From positions 186,001 through 250,000 of the forward strand of contig JAJVIM010000005.1 of NCBI GenBank assembly GCA_022071955.1: 64,000 bases of DNA, given 5' to 3'. The stretch comes from Anaerolineae bacterium (GTDB lineage Bacteria > Chloroflexota > Anaerolineae > 4572-78 > J111). The notes under the pieces were generated by a model. That model was not told the origin of the DNA. It ran no database searches and was given only the letters and a program-made list of their open reading frames with translations. Below, in pieces: positions 1 through 9,205 of this stretch; positions within the stretch are counted from its first letter, which is position 1; every line of letters starts with the position of its first letter. The position numbers were made by a program, and so were the translations under genes.

Positions 1-67
1 CGATAATTCATGGTTGATTATCGGATGCTCATATTCCTGCGATGAAATTTTGGCGTAAAGGTTTTTT

Positions 68-1765
68 ATGTTTGCGTTAACGGTGCAAAAAAGAACCTGG
101 ACGATTGCCATATTAGGCATAGTGATGCTTTTTGGCGCATACCTCCGGCTTTATGATTTGGATAAACAGACCATTGGGCACATCGAAGTGTATACTCCTG
201 GCATCAGGCTGCCCGCCGGTTTAGCTGACCCCAGCCCGCGCCTGAACCTGTCCGACACTTTGATTGGCCTCCTTGTCTTCCAGGAACCACACCCTCCCGG
301 ATATTATGTGCTAATGCTGGGCTGGACCAAACTGTTTGGTGACAGTGTTATAGCTCTGCGCTTACCGTCTGCCTTATTTGGGATAGCCAGTATTCTGTTG
401 ATTTATGTAGTCAGCCATTATGAAGGGGACAATAGTTTAACGAGCCTTCTGGCGGCTGGCATGTTAGCTTTTAATGGGCTGCACATTTTCTGGTCCCAAA
501 TATCCAAGATGTACGCTCTGGGGTGTTTACTTGGTTTATTGTCAACGGTTCTTCTGCTACGGCTATTAAAAGGCGGAGCCTGGCCACGGCTTTTCCTTTG
601 GATGTATATTGGAGTAACCTTGGCCGGCCTGGCCACTGTAGTATTTTTCTGGCTGATTTTTTTTACTCACATGCTGTGGGTTTTACTGCGTAGCATTAAT
701 AAACCGGTTATGCCGGCCTTGTTTAACTGGCAAACGGTAATCTGGATTTTGGGCAGCCCACTATGGGCACTGGTGATTTTTCAAAGCAGGCGCAGTTCTT
801 ATATGGACGAGAACCTTTTTGCAGGCGTAAGCCATTTCCTGCAACTCGGCTTTCTGTTTGAACCAGAGGAATGGCTGGCTAATGCTTATACTATCCCTGC
901 CGCTGCGACATTTACTTTGATTATATTGACCTTTTTTCTGGGGGTTATTGGGTTTACCGCAAAAAGAAATGAGGGTTCGGAGGCGGCATTTATAACTCAA
1001 CCACCGTATTGGGGCGTGGTTATAGCCGGGGTTGCAGCGGTTTTGATTATTCTCAAATTTGCCCAATATTCCAAACCGGTGGACCCAAGCCGAAATAGTT
1101 TGGTTGTCGCTGCCAGTGTTCTCCCGGCATTTTTGGTTCTCCTTTATTTTCTCCTGCAGCGAAACTGGGAGCACATCCAGATCGTCGAAACCATTCTGGC
1201 TGAAAAGTCGCGATGGCTAAACTCCTTTAGTTCCTTGAATTCCCTGTTGCTCATATTCCCCACCATGTTAACTGTGGCGGTATCTTTGTTTATTCCGTTA
1301 TTTGCTTCGCGAACCATGCTCTTGTTTGTTCCTTATTTGCTCATTGTGGTCAGTCGCGGAGCGGTATCATTAATTCACCACAACAGGCGTTGGATTATTA
1401 TTTTGCTTGTTTTGGCGGTTGTTCACGCCTATAGTGTTAATCACTATAAACATAGACTCTTTCACCCCACGGATTACAAGGGCCTGGCCGAGAAATGGAC
1501 TCCCGTTATCCAGCGCTCCGATTTGATCTTTGTCCAGTATGATTGGGCCACAACCCCCATTTTTTATTACCTCGATGCAAACCGTTATTATTTTGTCAAC
1601 CAGGGTTACTCTCAGAAAATCAGTCAGAATCCTGATTCCAGGGTGTGGGTTTTAACTTTTGAGGTATCTGTGCCCCAGGCTATAAGAGAGGCGTTGATCG
1701 GTTATAAGCCGGTGAAGAGTGTTGAAGCTTTGGGTATCAAAGCAGAGCTGTTTGATCGGCCTTAA
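68..1765 (+). CDS. GT39-type membrane glycosyltransferase
   Basis: A 565-residue polytopic membrane protein, about ten or eleven hydrophobic segments by eye, with the layout of the dolichyl-phosphate-mannose mannosyltransferase (PMT/ArnT, GT39/GT83) group. The first helix (about residues 12-28) is followed by an acidic loop (RLYDLD, 27-32), where this family keeps its catalytic aspartate. A second loop holds HPPGYY (75-80), like the HPP-x-Y motif of these enzymes. Family knowledge predicts transfer of a sugar from a polyprenyl-phosphate donor on the outer face of the cytoplasmic membrane; donor and acceptor cannot be read here. An AAAGG ribosome site precedes the ATG. A glycosidase-like exported protein and a GT2 glycosyltransferase follow closely in the same direction, suggesting a polysaccharide or protein-glycosylation cluster that begins upstream of the window. 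Confidence 0.75.
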   Translation: MFALTVQKRTWTIAILGIVMLFGAYLRLYDLDKQTIGHIEVYTPGIRLPAGLADPSPRLNLSDTLIGLLVFQEPHPPGYYVLMLGWTKLFGDSVIALRLPSALFGIASILLIYVVSHYEGDNSLTSLLAAGMLAFNGLHIFWSQISKMYALGCLLGLLSTVLLLRLLKGGAWPRLFLWMYIGVTLAGLATVVFFWLIFFTHMLWVLLRSINKPVMPALFNWQTVIWILGSPLWALVIFQSRRSSYMDENLFAGVSHFLQLGFLFEPEEWLANAYTIPAAATFTLIILTFFLGVIGFTAKRNEGSEAAFITQPPYWGVVIAGVAAVLIILKFAQYSKPVDPSRNSLVVAASVLPAFLVLLYFLLQRNWEHIQIVETILAEKSRWLNSFSSLNSLLLIFPTMLTVAVSLFIPLFASRTMLLFVPYLLIVVSRGAVSLIHHNRRWIIILLVLAVVHAYSVNHYKHRLFHPTDYKGLAEKWTPVIQRSDLIFVQYDWATTPIFYYLDANRYYFVNQGYSQKISQNPDSRVWVLTFEVSVPQAIREALIGYKPVKSVEALGIKAELFDRP

Positions 1766-1782
1766 TTTTATTACCCTATAAA

Positions 1783-3477
1783 GTGCAGGCGCTATTGAGA
1801 ATTCACAGACTCTTTCAAACTTTTGTCTTTGTAATGGCAGGGCTAGTAATTTTAATTCCTGCTCGTCCGGCCTTGTCTCAAGAGGCGGTTACCGCATCAC
1901 AAAACGCTGAGTTGCTGCCGTGTTATGATGTGTTTGAGTTAACCGCCAAACACGATGGTATCTACGACAACAACTTTTTTGATGTTGAATTGGCTGCCGT
2001 TTTTACTTCTCCTGCCGGCCAACAAATTCGCCGTTCGGGGTTCTTTTATGGCGGTGATGAATGGAAAGTTCGTTTTCGCCCCGACGAGCCGGGACACTGG
2101 ACGTATACTTATGATCTGATGGCCAGGAATGGGTTTCGCGGGCAGGGTGTGGGTGCGTTTGAATGCACGGCCAGCGACGCGACCGGGCCGGTGCTCCGCC
2201 ATCCTGAAAATCCCCACCGATGGGTTTTTGCCAACGGCCAGCCCTATTTTCCTGTAGGGCTTCAGGATTGTGTTGCCATCAGCGGCTCTCAGCTTATGAA
2301 CATGCCAATTGACGGCGAACAGCGAACCGAAGCAAGCCCCGAAGTTTCACCGGAAGAATACTTTGCCTTATATGGCCAAGCTGGTTTCAACCTGTTTCGT
2401 TTTTCTCAAAACAACTGTTCCTACGCCCTTTTTGATAACCTTGACCATTACCGTGAGGCCGAGAGTATTGTCACGGATCAGATTCTTTCCTTGGCCAGCG
2501 AACATGGTTTCAGGGTAATGTTTGGGTTCTTTGGCCTTTACGATGATCCGGGCCAAGGCTGGTGGCTCTTTGATAATCCAACGATTATGGCCAAAGAGAA
2601 GCGCTTCCTTGACTATGCTATCGCGCGGTGGGGGGTGTACGTGGATTTTTGGGAGTTGCTCAACGAGAGTTACACCTCTGATATCTGGATAACCTTGATG
2701 GCCAACCACGTGCGTTCTGTTGATCCGGACCAAAAACCCATTACTACCAGTTGGGATAGGCCTTACTTGCCTGCCATCGACCTTGTTGCTCCCCATTGGT
2801 ACGAGTCTGAAAGTGAATTTCAGTCCGATCTGCGTGTGGTCCAACAGGCAGCCCAGTGGAAACAGGCCGGCAAGCCTGTAATTTTTGGTGAGCAGGGAAA
2901 CACCGGGATGAATTGGGATCCGTTATCTGGCATGCGCATGCGCCTTCGTACCTGGACCGCGCTGTTTCAAGAGATCAGTTTTATCTTCTGGAATACTAAT
3001 TGGGCCAAAAATGGCATGTTTCAGGGCCAGTATACCCCTGGCGGTGCTGCAAATATTTATCTTGGCCCCGCTGAGCGCGGTTATATCCAGGTGCTTCAGG
3101 ATTTTGCTTCGCGGCTGGATGCGGATGTTCGGATGACTTCGGTTGATGTTTCTTCACCAGGCCAGATTCGGGCTTATGGCCTGGTTTCAAATACCGGTGG
3201 CGCGGCTTATCTTCATCACTTTGCCAATCACACCACCCCCATTAGTGAGGCGCAGATTACCCTTGATCTGCCTCCCACCCCTTGCCACAATGGAAAACTC
3301 TGTGCCGAGTGGATTGAGCCGGCCACTGGCAATGTTTTGGCCTGTCTGTTAATTTCTCCGGGGCGGCAAACCCTGACGGTGCCGTCTTTTACAGTTGATA
3401 TGGCGCTGCTGGTTACTTCTAAACCCGAGCGGCTCCACCCGCAGTGTGCCAGCAACCTTGCCCTCCCTGCCCCGTAA
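1783..3477 (+). CDS. Exported DUF5060 / TIM-barrel glycoside hydrolase-like protein
   Basis: A 564-residue protein with an N-terminal signal-like hydrophobic segment (about 10-31). A beta-rich DUF5060-type domain follows (about 45-125: ELTAKHDGIYDNNFFDVE, then WKVRFRPDEPGHWTYTY), then a clan GH-A-like barrel. The two expected carboxylates are visible: an acid/base in WELLNES (N294-E295) and a nucleophile in VIFGEQG (E370). It is therefore probably an active retaining glycosidase of a DUF4038/apiosidase-like group, acting outside the membrane. The substrate is unknown. The start is GTG at 1783, 17 bases after the upstream stop; ATG at 1834 is an alternative that would shorten the signal region. 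The position between two glycosyltransferases suggests trimming or turnover of an exported glycan. Confidence 0.72.
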   Translation: MQALLRIHRLFQTFVFVMAGLVILIPARPALSQEAVTASQNAELLPCYDVFELTAKHDGIYDNNFFDVELAAVFTSPAGQQIRRSGFFYGGDEWKVRFRPDEPGHWTYTYDLMARNGFRGQGVGAFECTASDATGPVLRHPENPHRWVFANGQPYFPVGLQDCVAISGSQLMNMPIDGEQRTEASPEVSPEEYFALYGQAGFNLFRFSQNNCSYALFDNLDHYREAESIVTDQILSLASEHGFRVMFGFFGLYDDPGQGWWLFDNPTIMAKEKRFLDYAIARWGVYVDFWELLNESYTSDIWITLMANHVRSVDPDQKPITTSWDRPYLPAIDLVAPHWYESESEFQSDLRVVQQAAQWKQAGKPVIFGEQGNTGMNWDPLSGMRMRLRTWTALFQEISFIFWNTNWAKNGMFQGQYTPGGAANIYLGPAERGYIQVLQDFASRLDADVRMTSVDVSSPGQIRAYGLVSNTGGAAYLHHFANHTTPISEAQITLDLPPTPCHNGKLCAEWIEPATGNVLACLLISPGRQTLTVPSFTVDMALLVTSKPERLHPQCASNLALPAP

Positions 3478-3494
3478 TTTTAAAAAGCCAACAA

Positions 3495-4427
3495 ATGTTA
3501 AGCGAACAAAGGATTTTACTTTCGGTTATTGTCAGAATTGTGGGCGGAGGCTCGTTTTTGCAGCGATGTCTCCGTCACCTTATGCCCCAAACCCGGAATC
3601 GCCCCATTGAAGTAATCGTTCCTTACGACTCGGCCGTAACATGCGTAGAACAACTCCGGCAGGATTTTCCCCAGGTTATTTTTGTTAACCTGGGGGCTGC
3701 CAAAATTAGCACTTCCCACATTTCGCCGGGTGCCGCCCATGAATTGTATGATCGCCGCACAGCTAAAGGGCTTCGCGTGGCTCGGGGTGAGATTTTGGCT
3801 TCATTGGAGGATTTTGGCGTTCCCGCACCGGATTGGTGTGAACAAATATTAGAGGCTCACCGGCTGCCTTATGGCGTAATTGGCGGTGCTGTTGAACAAG
3901 AGGGAAAAGGGGCGCTGAACTGGGCTGTTTATTTCCTCGATTTTGGGCGCTATCAATTGCCTCTTCCCGAAGGTCCGGCCGATTACCTGAGCGACGTCAA
4001 TGTTTCATATAAACGGGAGGCGCTCAATCTGGTCGGAGAGCTTTGGGCGGAAAGATATAATGAAGTAACGGTTCATTGGGCGCTTGCCCGGAAAGGCGTT
4101 GTCCTTTGGCGACGCCCCCAGCTAATTGTGCATCAGGATAGAGGCCGGCTGTTGCTGCCAGACCTTGTCAAAGAAAGATTTTGGTGGGGCAGATTATTTG
4201 CCACTGCCCGCGCTCGAGAAATATCTGTATTTTTACGCTCTTTCTATATTTTGTTCATCCCGATAATGCCTTTGCTGTTGTTGGCAAGAATGTCGAAAAA
4301 GGTTTTCGCAGGACGCCGTAACCGGCGCCTATTTCTGTTATCCTTTCCCCAAACCACGCTGCTTACTCTGTTTTGGTGTGTTGGTGAGTTAGCGGGGTAT
4401 TTATCAGTTAGAGAATCCCCACAATAA
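3495..4427 (+). CDS. GT2 family glycosyltransferase with C-terminal membrane segments
   Basis: The first 190 or so residues resemble GT-A fold family 2 transferases: LLSVIVR beta strand at the start, EVIVPYD, the ARGEILASLED segment at the nucleotide-sugar site, and APDWCEQILEAH. Near residues 240-300 two hydrophobic segments (ILFIPIMPLLLLAR; LLTLFWCVGELAGYL) anchor the C terminus. I placed the start at ATG 3495. The open frame extends upstream to GTG 3444, but that part overlaps the previous gene and lacks family similarity. It probably works in the same surface-glycan pathway as the GT39 and glycosidase-like genes just upstream. The acceptor is unknown. Confidence 0.7.
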   Translation: MLSEQRILLSVIVRIVGGGSFLQRCLRHLMPQTRNRPIEVIVPYDSAVTCVEQLRQDFPQVIFVNLGAAKISTSHISPGAAHELYDRRTAKGLRVARGEILASLEDFGVPAPDWCEQILEAHRLPYGVIGGAVEQEGKGALNWAVYFLDFGRYQLPLPEGPADYLSDVNVSYKREALNLVGELWAERYNEVTVHWALARKGVVLWRRPQLIVHQDRGRLLLPDLVKERFWWGRLFATARAREISVFLRSFYILFIPIMPLLLLARMSKKVFAGRRNRRLFLLSFPQTTLLTLFWCVGELAGYLSVRESPQ

Positions 4428-4460
4428 CCCTGCCTCATTCTCATAAGATTGAGACCACAG

Positions 4461-4510
4461 CCCGTGATGCATAAAACTTATAAAAGCCCGTGATGCATAA
4501 AACTTATAAA
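4461..4510 (+). repeat. 26-bp tandem duplication over a start codon, creating an 8-codon upstream ORF
   Basis: CCCGTGATGCATAAAAC is repeated exactly 26 bases apart (copies begin at 4461 and 4487, each identical for 24 bases). The first copy provides ATG 4467, which reads eight codons to a TGA at 4491-4493. That TGA overlaps ATG 4493 of the following gene as TGATG. The duplication is thus visible directly; translational coupling is an inference. Confidence 0.85.
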
Positions 4511-5821
4511 CATTTGTTACTGGTACTGGCCTTGGCTGCTTGCCTTGGCCTGATCTCGGCGTTAGCCGGCCAAATCATCGTCAGCGCGGCGAGTCAACCC
4601 AAAACGCTGGATAGAAACCTGGAGCCGGTGGTTGTGACCGGCAGCAACGTGGCTGCTTTAATCGACGCTCCGGTGGGGCAGTTATTTGTTTATACCTACA
4701 CCGGCGCCAGCCTGGGGGGGCAAATTCCAATGCAGGTGGATGAGGTGATCGCTGGCGGTAGTTATACCGCCGCTGAAGATGGCCGGCTCGACAGTAACGA
4801 CGAAATTGTTTTTATGGCCGCAGATTTGGGCGCCCGTCTGCCGGCAACTGTCTCGCTGACCACCACTCTGCCGATCAGCTCTACCTGGTATGAAATAGAA
4901 GTGTACGATCCAACGGTTCCGGCCAAAAAAGCTTGGGCTTATCTGGTTCGCTCGGCCAGCCTGGCGTCTACGGCCAGCGGCGATTACGCCGGCTACAACG
5001 CGCCCAACCGGCGCATCACTTCCGGCCAATACACGGCCGAATTTACCACCACTCACGCCGGGCTGGAAAATCTGAGACTGAACGGCACCAGTACCGACAT
5101 TTTGGACCGCACCAAACTAAGGGTTGTCGTCAATTTTTTTGGTACGTTTACCTTTACCGAAGACGATCTGCCCCCAACCAATCCCAATCCGCTTTTGATC
5201 AAGGACGGACCGGTGCGGGTTGTGCTTCAACGCGATGTCCAGCAATCGTTCCTTTCTGGCGCGGTAAGCGCCAATTTAAGCACAACTTATTTTGCTTACG
5301 CCTCGCTATTGCAGGCAACAGCCAGGATTTCATTGACCACCGGCGGTATTTCTGTTTCCAGTGTGCGCACCTCGTTTGATTTTGATAGCGATGCAGCCGG
5401 GGCCACCTTTTTCAATGCCAATACGCCGGCCGGCGTCACTATCAACGGCGTTCCCGATACCGTGGCGGCCACGCCGCTGAGCGGCTGGTTTCAGGTGAGT
5501 CACCCCACCGGGCGGCTCATCCAGATTACCAACTCGGCCGCGGCCGGCGGTACCCGGCAAAATTTTTATCGAGACAACAGCGCGCCGGAAAGCCCGGATA
5601 CCGGCCAGCCCGGTTCCTTTGGCGAGTCGGGTATTGTGTACAGCGGCAACTTCAACAGTAATTTTGTGCTGCGGAGTTCCATCTTCTTCTTGCCCCCGGC
5701 CGGCGGCGGTTCCGATAATACCGGCGCGGTTTACGAACAATTTTTTGATCACCCGCTCGCCACCATCGCCCATCTGCCGCCGGACTTCCCCCGAGTCTAT
5801 TTGCCAATCATTACGAGGTAG
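4493..5821 (+). CDS. Exported protein of unknown function, C-terminal YLPIITR
   Basis: A 442-residue protein with a Sec-type signal peptide (positively charged HKTYKH, then a hydrophobic core to about residue 30 and an AA-S region). The mature part is rich in Thr, Ser, Gly and Asn and predicted mainly beta; I do not recognise the domain. It ends in VYLPIITR, a short hydrophobic-basic tail seen again at the end of the next gene. GTG 4490 is directly before ATG 4493; the ATG is preferred because it overlaps the stop of the small upstream frame. The following gene starts three bases after this stop, so the two are probably co-expressed and both exported. Function unknown. Confidence 0.6.
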   Translation: MHKTYKHLLLVLALAACLGLISALAGQIIVSAASQPKTLDRNLEPVVVTGSNVAALIDAPVGQLFVYTYTGASLGGQIPMQVDEVIAGGSYTAAEDGRLDSNDEIVFMAADLGARLPATVSLTTTLPISSTWYEIEVYDPTVPAKKAWAYLVRSASLASTASGDYAGYNAPNRRITSGQYTAEFTTTHAGLENLRLNGTSTDILDRTKLRVVVNFFGTFTFTEDDLPPTNPNPLLIKDGPVRVVLQRDVQQSFLSGAVSANLSTTYFAYASLLQATARISLTTGGISVSSVRTSFDFDSDAAGATFFNANTPAGVTINGVPDTVAATPLSGWFQVSHPTGRLIQITNSAAAGGTRQNFYRDNSAPESPDTGQPGSFGESGIVYSGNFNSNFVLRSSIFFLPPAGGGSDNTGAVYEQFFDHPLATIAHLPPDFPRVYLPIITR

Positions 5822-5824
5822 CCC

Positions 5825-6967
5825 ATGCAGCGACGCGAATTTTTAAGGCTGTCTGCCGCCGCAGCGGTTTGGCCCTGGATTAACAAATTTTTTCCGGCGC
5901 AGAATATCAACGCCGCGGGGCTTAACCGGCTGGCCTACTGGCCCCCGTCCATTGCCGGGGTTGAGTGGCGCTACGCCGCCGGCAGAATTACGGATAGCAA
6001 TCAGGATTTCGGCTTTGTCGTTTCCATCTCCGATATTAATGTTTCGGGCGCTCGATCGCAGGAATGCCTGGTTCAACGCCAGGATTTTACCGGCAGCCAA
6101 ACCTTTGCCGGAAACCGTTACACCGGCGCGTTAAACTATAACGATTCCACGGCCACCTACGCGTTCAAGCTCAACCCCGGCCCGGAACTGGTTTCGTGGC
6201 AGTGGGATGATGCCGCCGGAGTTTACAGATTGAACGTGGCCACGCCCGAACTGACTCTGGTCGATGTGGTTTTAACGCCCGTTGGCGATTTAATCCCGGA
6301 AGGTGGCGACGGTGATATTCGCGTTGGCCGGCTCGCCGGGATTTCGCTTGTGTCAAACTATCACGCCGACTGGACCACAATTAAAGTCAAAGGTGTTGAA
6401 AAAGGGGTAGCCAGGGTTGACATGCAAGGATTGCAGAGCATGGCCTCTCCAACTTCCGCGGCAGCGCCCTCTGATTACGATCACAACTGGTTTGCCATCG
6501 CCGCAGAATTGAGCGACGGCACGCCGGTTTGGATTTCGGCCTGGAAAAATGAAGATATCGACGGCCCTTTTTGGTGTGCTACGGTTGCCCTCAACAGCGG
6601 CGCTGCCTGGTCGCCCTCGTCTGTTACCAATGAGGATGCCGGTTCGATTGCCGCCCCGTTGAGCATCACCGCCATCGATTGGCAAAGTGTTCCCGTCGCG
6701 GCCGGCTTGCCGGAAGGGGCCGGTTTAAGCTGGCATTTAACCGCGGGCACAACTCAACCCAATGACCTCATCGATATACAGCTAACGATGCCGCCGGGTC
6801 AATTTATTCTGGGCGATAGCCTCACCGGCAACGGCTGGGTGCTGGAGGGGGTGGGTACACAGGCCAGCGGTACAGTTTTGGGCCACCCCATCAGCGCAGT
6901 CAAGTTGGTTGTGGCCGAGTCATCGGTTGAGCTGTCGCTAACTTTTTTGCCGATTATCCATAAATGA
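5825..6967 (+). CDS. Tat-type exported AttH/CrtC-like lipocalin-fold protein
   Basis: A 380-residue protein starting with MQRREFLRLSAAAAV, a twin-arginine-style signal. The mature sequence follows the pattern of the AttH/CrtC (carotenoid 1,2-hydratase-like, DUF2804-related) lipocalin-fold family: GVEWRYAAGRITDS with FGFVVS near residues 45-70, and YDHNWFAIAAELSDGTPVW near residues 218-236, corresponding to the family's 'DHxxG...W.W.xLQLDDG' strand. The substrate is unknown; family members act on hydrophobic ligands. The C terminus is TFLPIIHK, echoing the tail of the preceding protein. It starts three bases after the previous stop. Family assignment is by eye and moderate. Confidence 0.5.
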   Translation: MQRREFLRLSAAAAVWPWINKFFPAQNINAAGLNRLAYWPPSIAGVEWRYAAGRITDSNQDFGFVVSISDINVSGARSQECLVQRQDFTGSQTFAGNRYTGALNYNDSTATYAFKLNPGPELVSWQWDDAAGVYRLNVATPELTLVDVVLTPVGDLIPEGGDGDIRVGRLAGISLVSNYHADWTTIKVKGVEKGVARVDMQGLQSMASPTSAAAPSDYDHNWFAIAAELSDGTPVWISAWKNEDIDGPFWCATVALNSGAAWSPSSVTNEDAGSIAAPLSITAIDWQSVPVAAGLPEGAGLSWHLTAGTTQPNDLIDIQLTMPPGQFILGDSLTGNGWVLEGVGTQASGTVLGHPISAVKLVVAESSVELSLTFLPIIHK

Positions 6968-7075
6968 TTCAGGTGTGACTAAAATGAGTAGGAAAGCGCC
7001 GCCGGCCGGGGGCCTGGGGATAGTCCCCCCAACCCCTTCTCGTCCAACTCACTTTGGTCACACCCAAATGATTCA
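6962..7075 (+). mobile_element. MITE-like element (94 bp) with 10-bp target duplications
   Basis: AAATGATTCA occurs at 6962-6971 and again at 7066-7075. Between them the ends form an inverted repeat of 18 bases with two mismatches (6972-6989, GGTGTGACTAAAATGAGT; 7047-7064, ACTCACTTTGGTCACACC). A small GC-rich hairpin (GGGGA-TAG-TCCCC) lies near the middle. There is no coding capacity. This is the structure of a non-autonomous transposon. The left duplication contains the stop codon of the preceding gene. Confidence 0.7.
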
Positions 7076-7104
7076 ATGCAGTTGCAGAGGAAGGAGACAC
7101 CGAT

Positions 7105-9117
7105 ATGCAGCGGCCAATCTGGATTCTTTTGGCAGGGCTGATCATTCTACTGGCGCTCAATCTGGCTCTGATTTATGGGCTTAACCTGGCCCGGCTCGCG
7201 GCCATTGATGCCTTGAGCAACGCCGAAACCACCCTGGATAAGCTGGCCAACGAGGTGATTGTTTATAATATTAAAGTCAACCAGGCTGTTCCGGTTAAAG
7301 CCGATGTGCCCCTCAACCAAAAAATCGACATTCCGCTGGACACGGTTATCCCGATTGATCAGGTAATCAAATTTCCCTTTAAAACCGGCAATACCCAAAT
7401 TGAACTGGAAATGCCGATCAAAACCGATTTCCCCATCGATATGGTTGTGCCGGTACAGTTTAACAATACCATTAGCGTCGATACCACCGTACAGCTCGAT
7501 ACCACCGTGCCGGTTAAAATTGAGCTAAATAAAACCCAGTTGGCCGGTTATATCGAGCAGGCCCGGTTGGACGTTAAACAACTCAAAAATCGGCTGATGC
7601 TCTCCCCCGCAGTTGACCCGGCGGAGATTTCGGCTCCGGCGAACCAGCAGGTGAACATCGCCGAGCCGGCCTCTCTGCCGGTTGATATTTCTTCGGCCGG
7701 TACAGCGGCGGCTCCGGCCCAAACCCCCACGCGGCAACGCGCTCCCACCGCTCAGCCCCCCACCCCGATACCCGTCAAAGCTGCAGTGCAAACCAACTCA
7801 ACGCCGCCGCAAATGTGCGAGCACGCCTATTGGCCGCTGCGAGCCGGGTCGGCCTGGACGTACAACAGTCCGCACACATCCTACACTCTGCAACTGGCTA
7901 ACGTGGCCGCCCCGCAAATCCTTTTCAGCACCGAGTACGAAGGCCGAACGATAGAGTTCAGCCTGGAGTGCCGGCCGGAAGGTTTGGCCGGTCAATATCT
8001 GGGCGATATGCGGCGGCTAACAGAATTGGGCGATCTGAAATTTGGCAAAGTTAAAGGGTTGTTTTTGCCGCGCCCGGAAGAGATGGAGCATTTGGGGCAA
8101 TCCTGGCGACAGGAAATTGAAGTGAGCGGCACGGTTCCGGCTGTTTGGGACGGGCAGGGGGTAACCGGCAGCATCGGCCGGGGGCAGGCTGTGGCCACTT
8201 ATTTGCCGGCCGGTTTTGAGCCGGTAGAAACGCCGTTGGGGCCGCAGCAGGGGTTGCGATTGGAACAAAATATCGAGCTGACATTGGAGCTAACGTTTAA
8301 CCTCGGCGGCGAATCGGTGCCGGCGGTTGAAGTGATTAAGCTGACCAATGTTTACTGGTTTGTTAAGGGCGTTGGTCTGGTTAAAACGCAGTGGCAGGGC
8401 GGCGGCCTGGCTCTGGATTTTAAGCCTGCTGATCCGGTAGTTGACCATCAACTTTCCGTCCCGGCTTTGGCTGAAGAACAACTTGTATTCATTTGCGTTT
8501 CAACCGCGAAGCAAGATTCAGAATGCATCCGGGTTGCCGGCGTAAATGAAACCGACCTGCAGGCTCCGCCAACAGCCGAGCTGGTGATCCCGCCGCTGGT
8601 CATTCCGAACGAGTCTGTGCCGGAGCCAGTAACTGCCAATGGCGTCTCCCTCAGCCCTAACACGGCTGGCGCTTTGCCCAAAATTCAATTACCGGAGATG
8701 CCCGCCGCCAAAAATAGCGAGCAGGAAAATTCTGCTCTGTATGTTTACACCAAAGCGGTCAATCAGTTGGGACAACAGCTCAATGAAGCCGGCGATAGTT
8801 TTGGTCAGGCGGCTATGAGTTACCGTGAAAATAAACTGACTCTGGTTGAATTTAAAGAGAAGTTCGGCGCGTTTGCGTCACAGGCGGGGAATTACTTAAA
8901 CCAGATTGACAGCCTGTCGCCCCCGGCAGAAGCTAAACCGATTCACCAAAAACTCACCAACGGCCTGCAAAAGTGTGATGATGCCATCGATTTAATGGAC
9001 CGATGGTTTGACACCCAAGAGGCCGGCACAAAAAATGCCACCGCGTTATTGGTGGCCAATTGCATGGATCAGGTAACCAAAGCCGGCGATGAATTGAATG
9101 CATTGTTGTTGCAATAA
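7105..9117 (+). CDS. Membrane-anchored extracytoplasmic protein with beta-repeat stalk, unknown function
   Basis: A 670-residue protein with a single N-terminal membrane helix (about residues 3-28) and a large exterior part. Residues 50-150 are a repetitive tract of alternating hydrophobic and polar positions with repeated VP(V/I)/IP(L/I)D motifs (IDIPLDTVIPIDQVIKFP, DTTVQLDTTVPVKIEL), likely a beta stalk. A Pro/Ala/Thr-rich linker (about 190-230) leads to a C-rich-free globular region (about 235-445), then another linker and a helical C-terminal domain (about 540-670). An AGGAAGGAGA ribosome site precedes the ATG. I do not recognise a family. It converges on another membrane-anchored protein across a shared terminator. 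Confidence 0.6.
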   Translation: MQRPIWILLAGLIILLALNLALIYGLNLARLAAIDALSNAETTLDKLANEVIVYNIKVNQAVPVKADVPLNQKIDIPLDTVIPIDQVIKFPFKTGNTQIELEMPIKTDFPIDMVVPVQFNNTISVDTTVQLDTTVPVKIELNKTQLAGYIEQARLDVKQLKNRLMLSPAVDPAEISAPANQQVNIAEPASLPVDISSAGTAAAPAQTPTRQRAPTAQPPTPIPVKAAVQTNSTPPQMCEHAYWPLRAGSAWTYNSPHTSYTLQLANVAAPQILFSTEYEGRTIEFSLECRPEGLAGQYLGDMRRLTELGDLKFGKVKGLFLPRPEEMEHLGQSWRQEIEVSGTVPAVWDGQGVTGSIGRGQAVATYLPAGFEPVETPLGPQQGLRLEQNIELTLELTFNLGGESVPAVEVIKLTNVYWFVKGVGLVKTQWQGGGLALDFKPADPVVDHQLSVPALAEEQLVFICVSTAKQDSECIRVAGVNETDLQAPPTAELVIPPLVIPNESVPEPVTANGVSLSPNTAGALPKIQLPEMPAAKNSEQENSALYVYTKAVNQLGQQLNEAGDSFGQAAMSYRENKLTLVEFKEKFGAFASQAGNYLNQIDSLSPPAEAKPIHQKLTNGLQKCDDAIDLMDRWFDTQEAGTKNATALLVANCMDQVTKAGDELNALLLQ

Positions 9118-9150
9118 AAGAAGCAGTACTGCTGTTGGATAGTACCCACA

Positions 9151-9190
9151 ACGCAAAAAAGCCGGGGCGCGCGCCCCGGCTTTTTTGCGT
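9151..9190. terminator. Bidirectional intrinsic terminator (perfect 40-bp palindrome)
   Basis: A perfect palindrome with 20-base arms: A-tract, GCCGGGGCGC, its complement, then a T-tract. It lies between the converging genes ending at 9117 and 9206 and has a U-run after the GC stem on either strand, so it can end both transcripts. Confidence 0.9.
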
Positions 9191-9205
9191 TCAAGTTAAG
9201 TCAAT

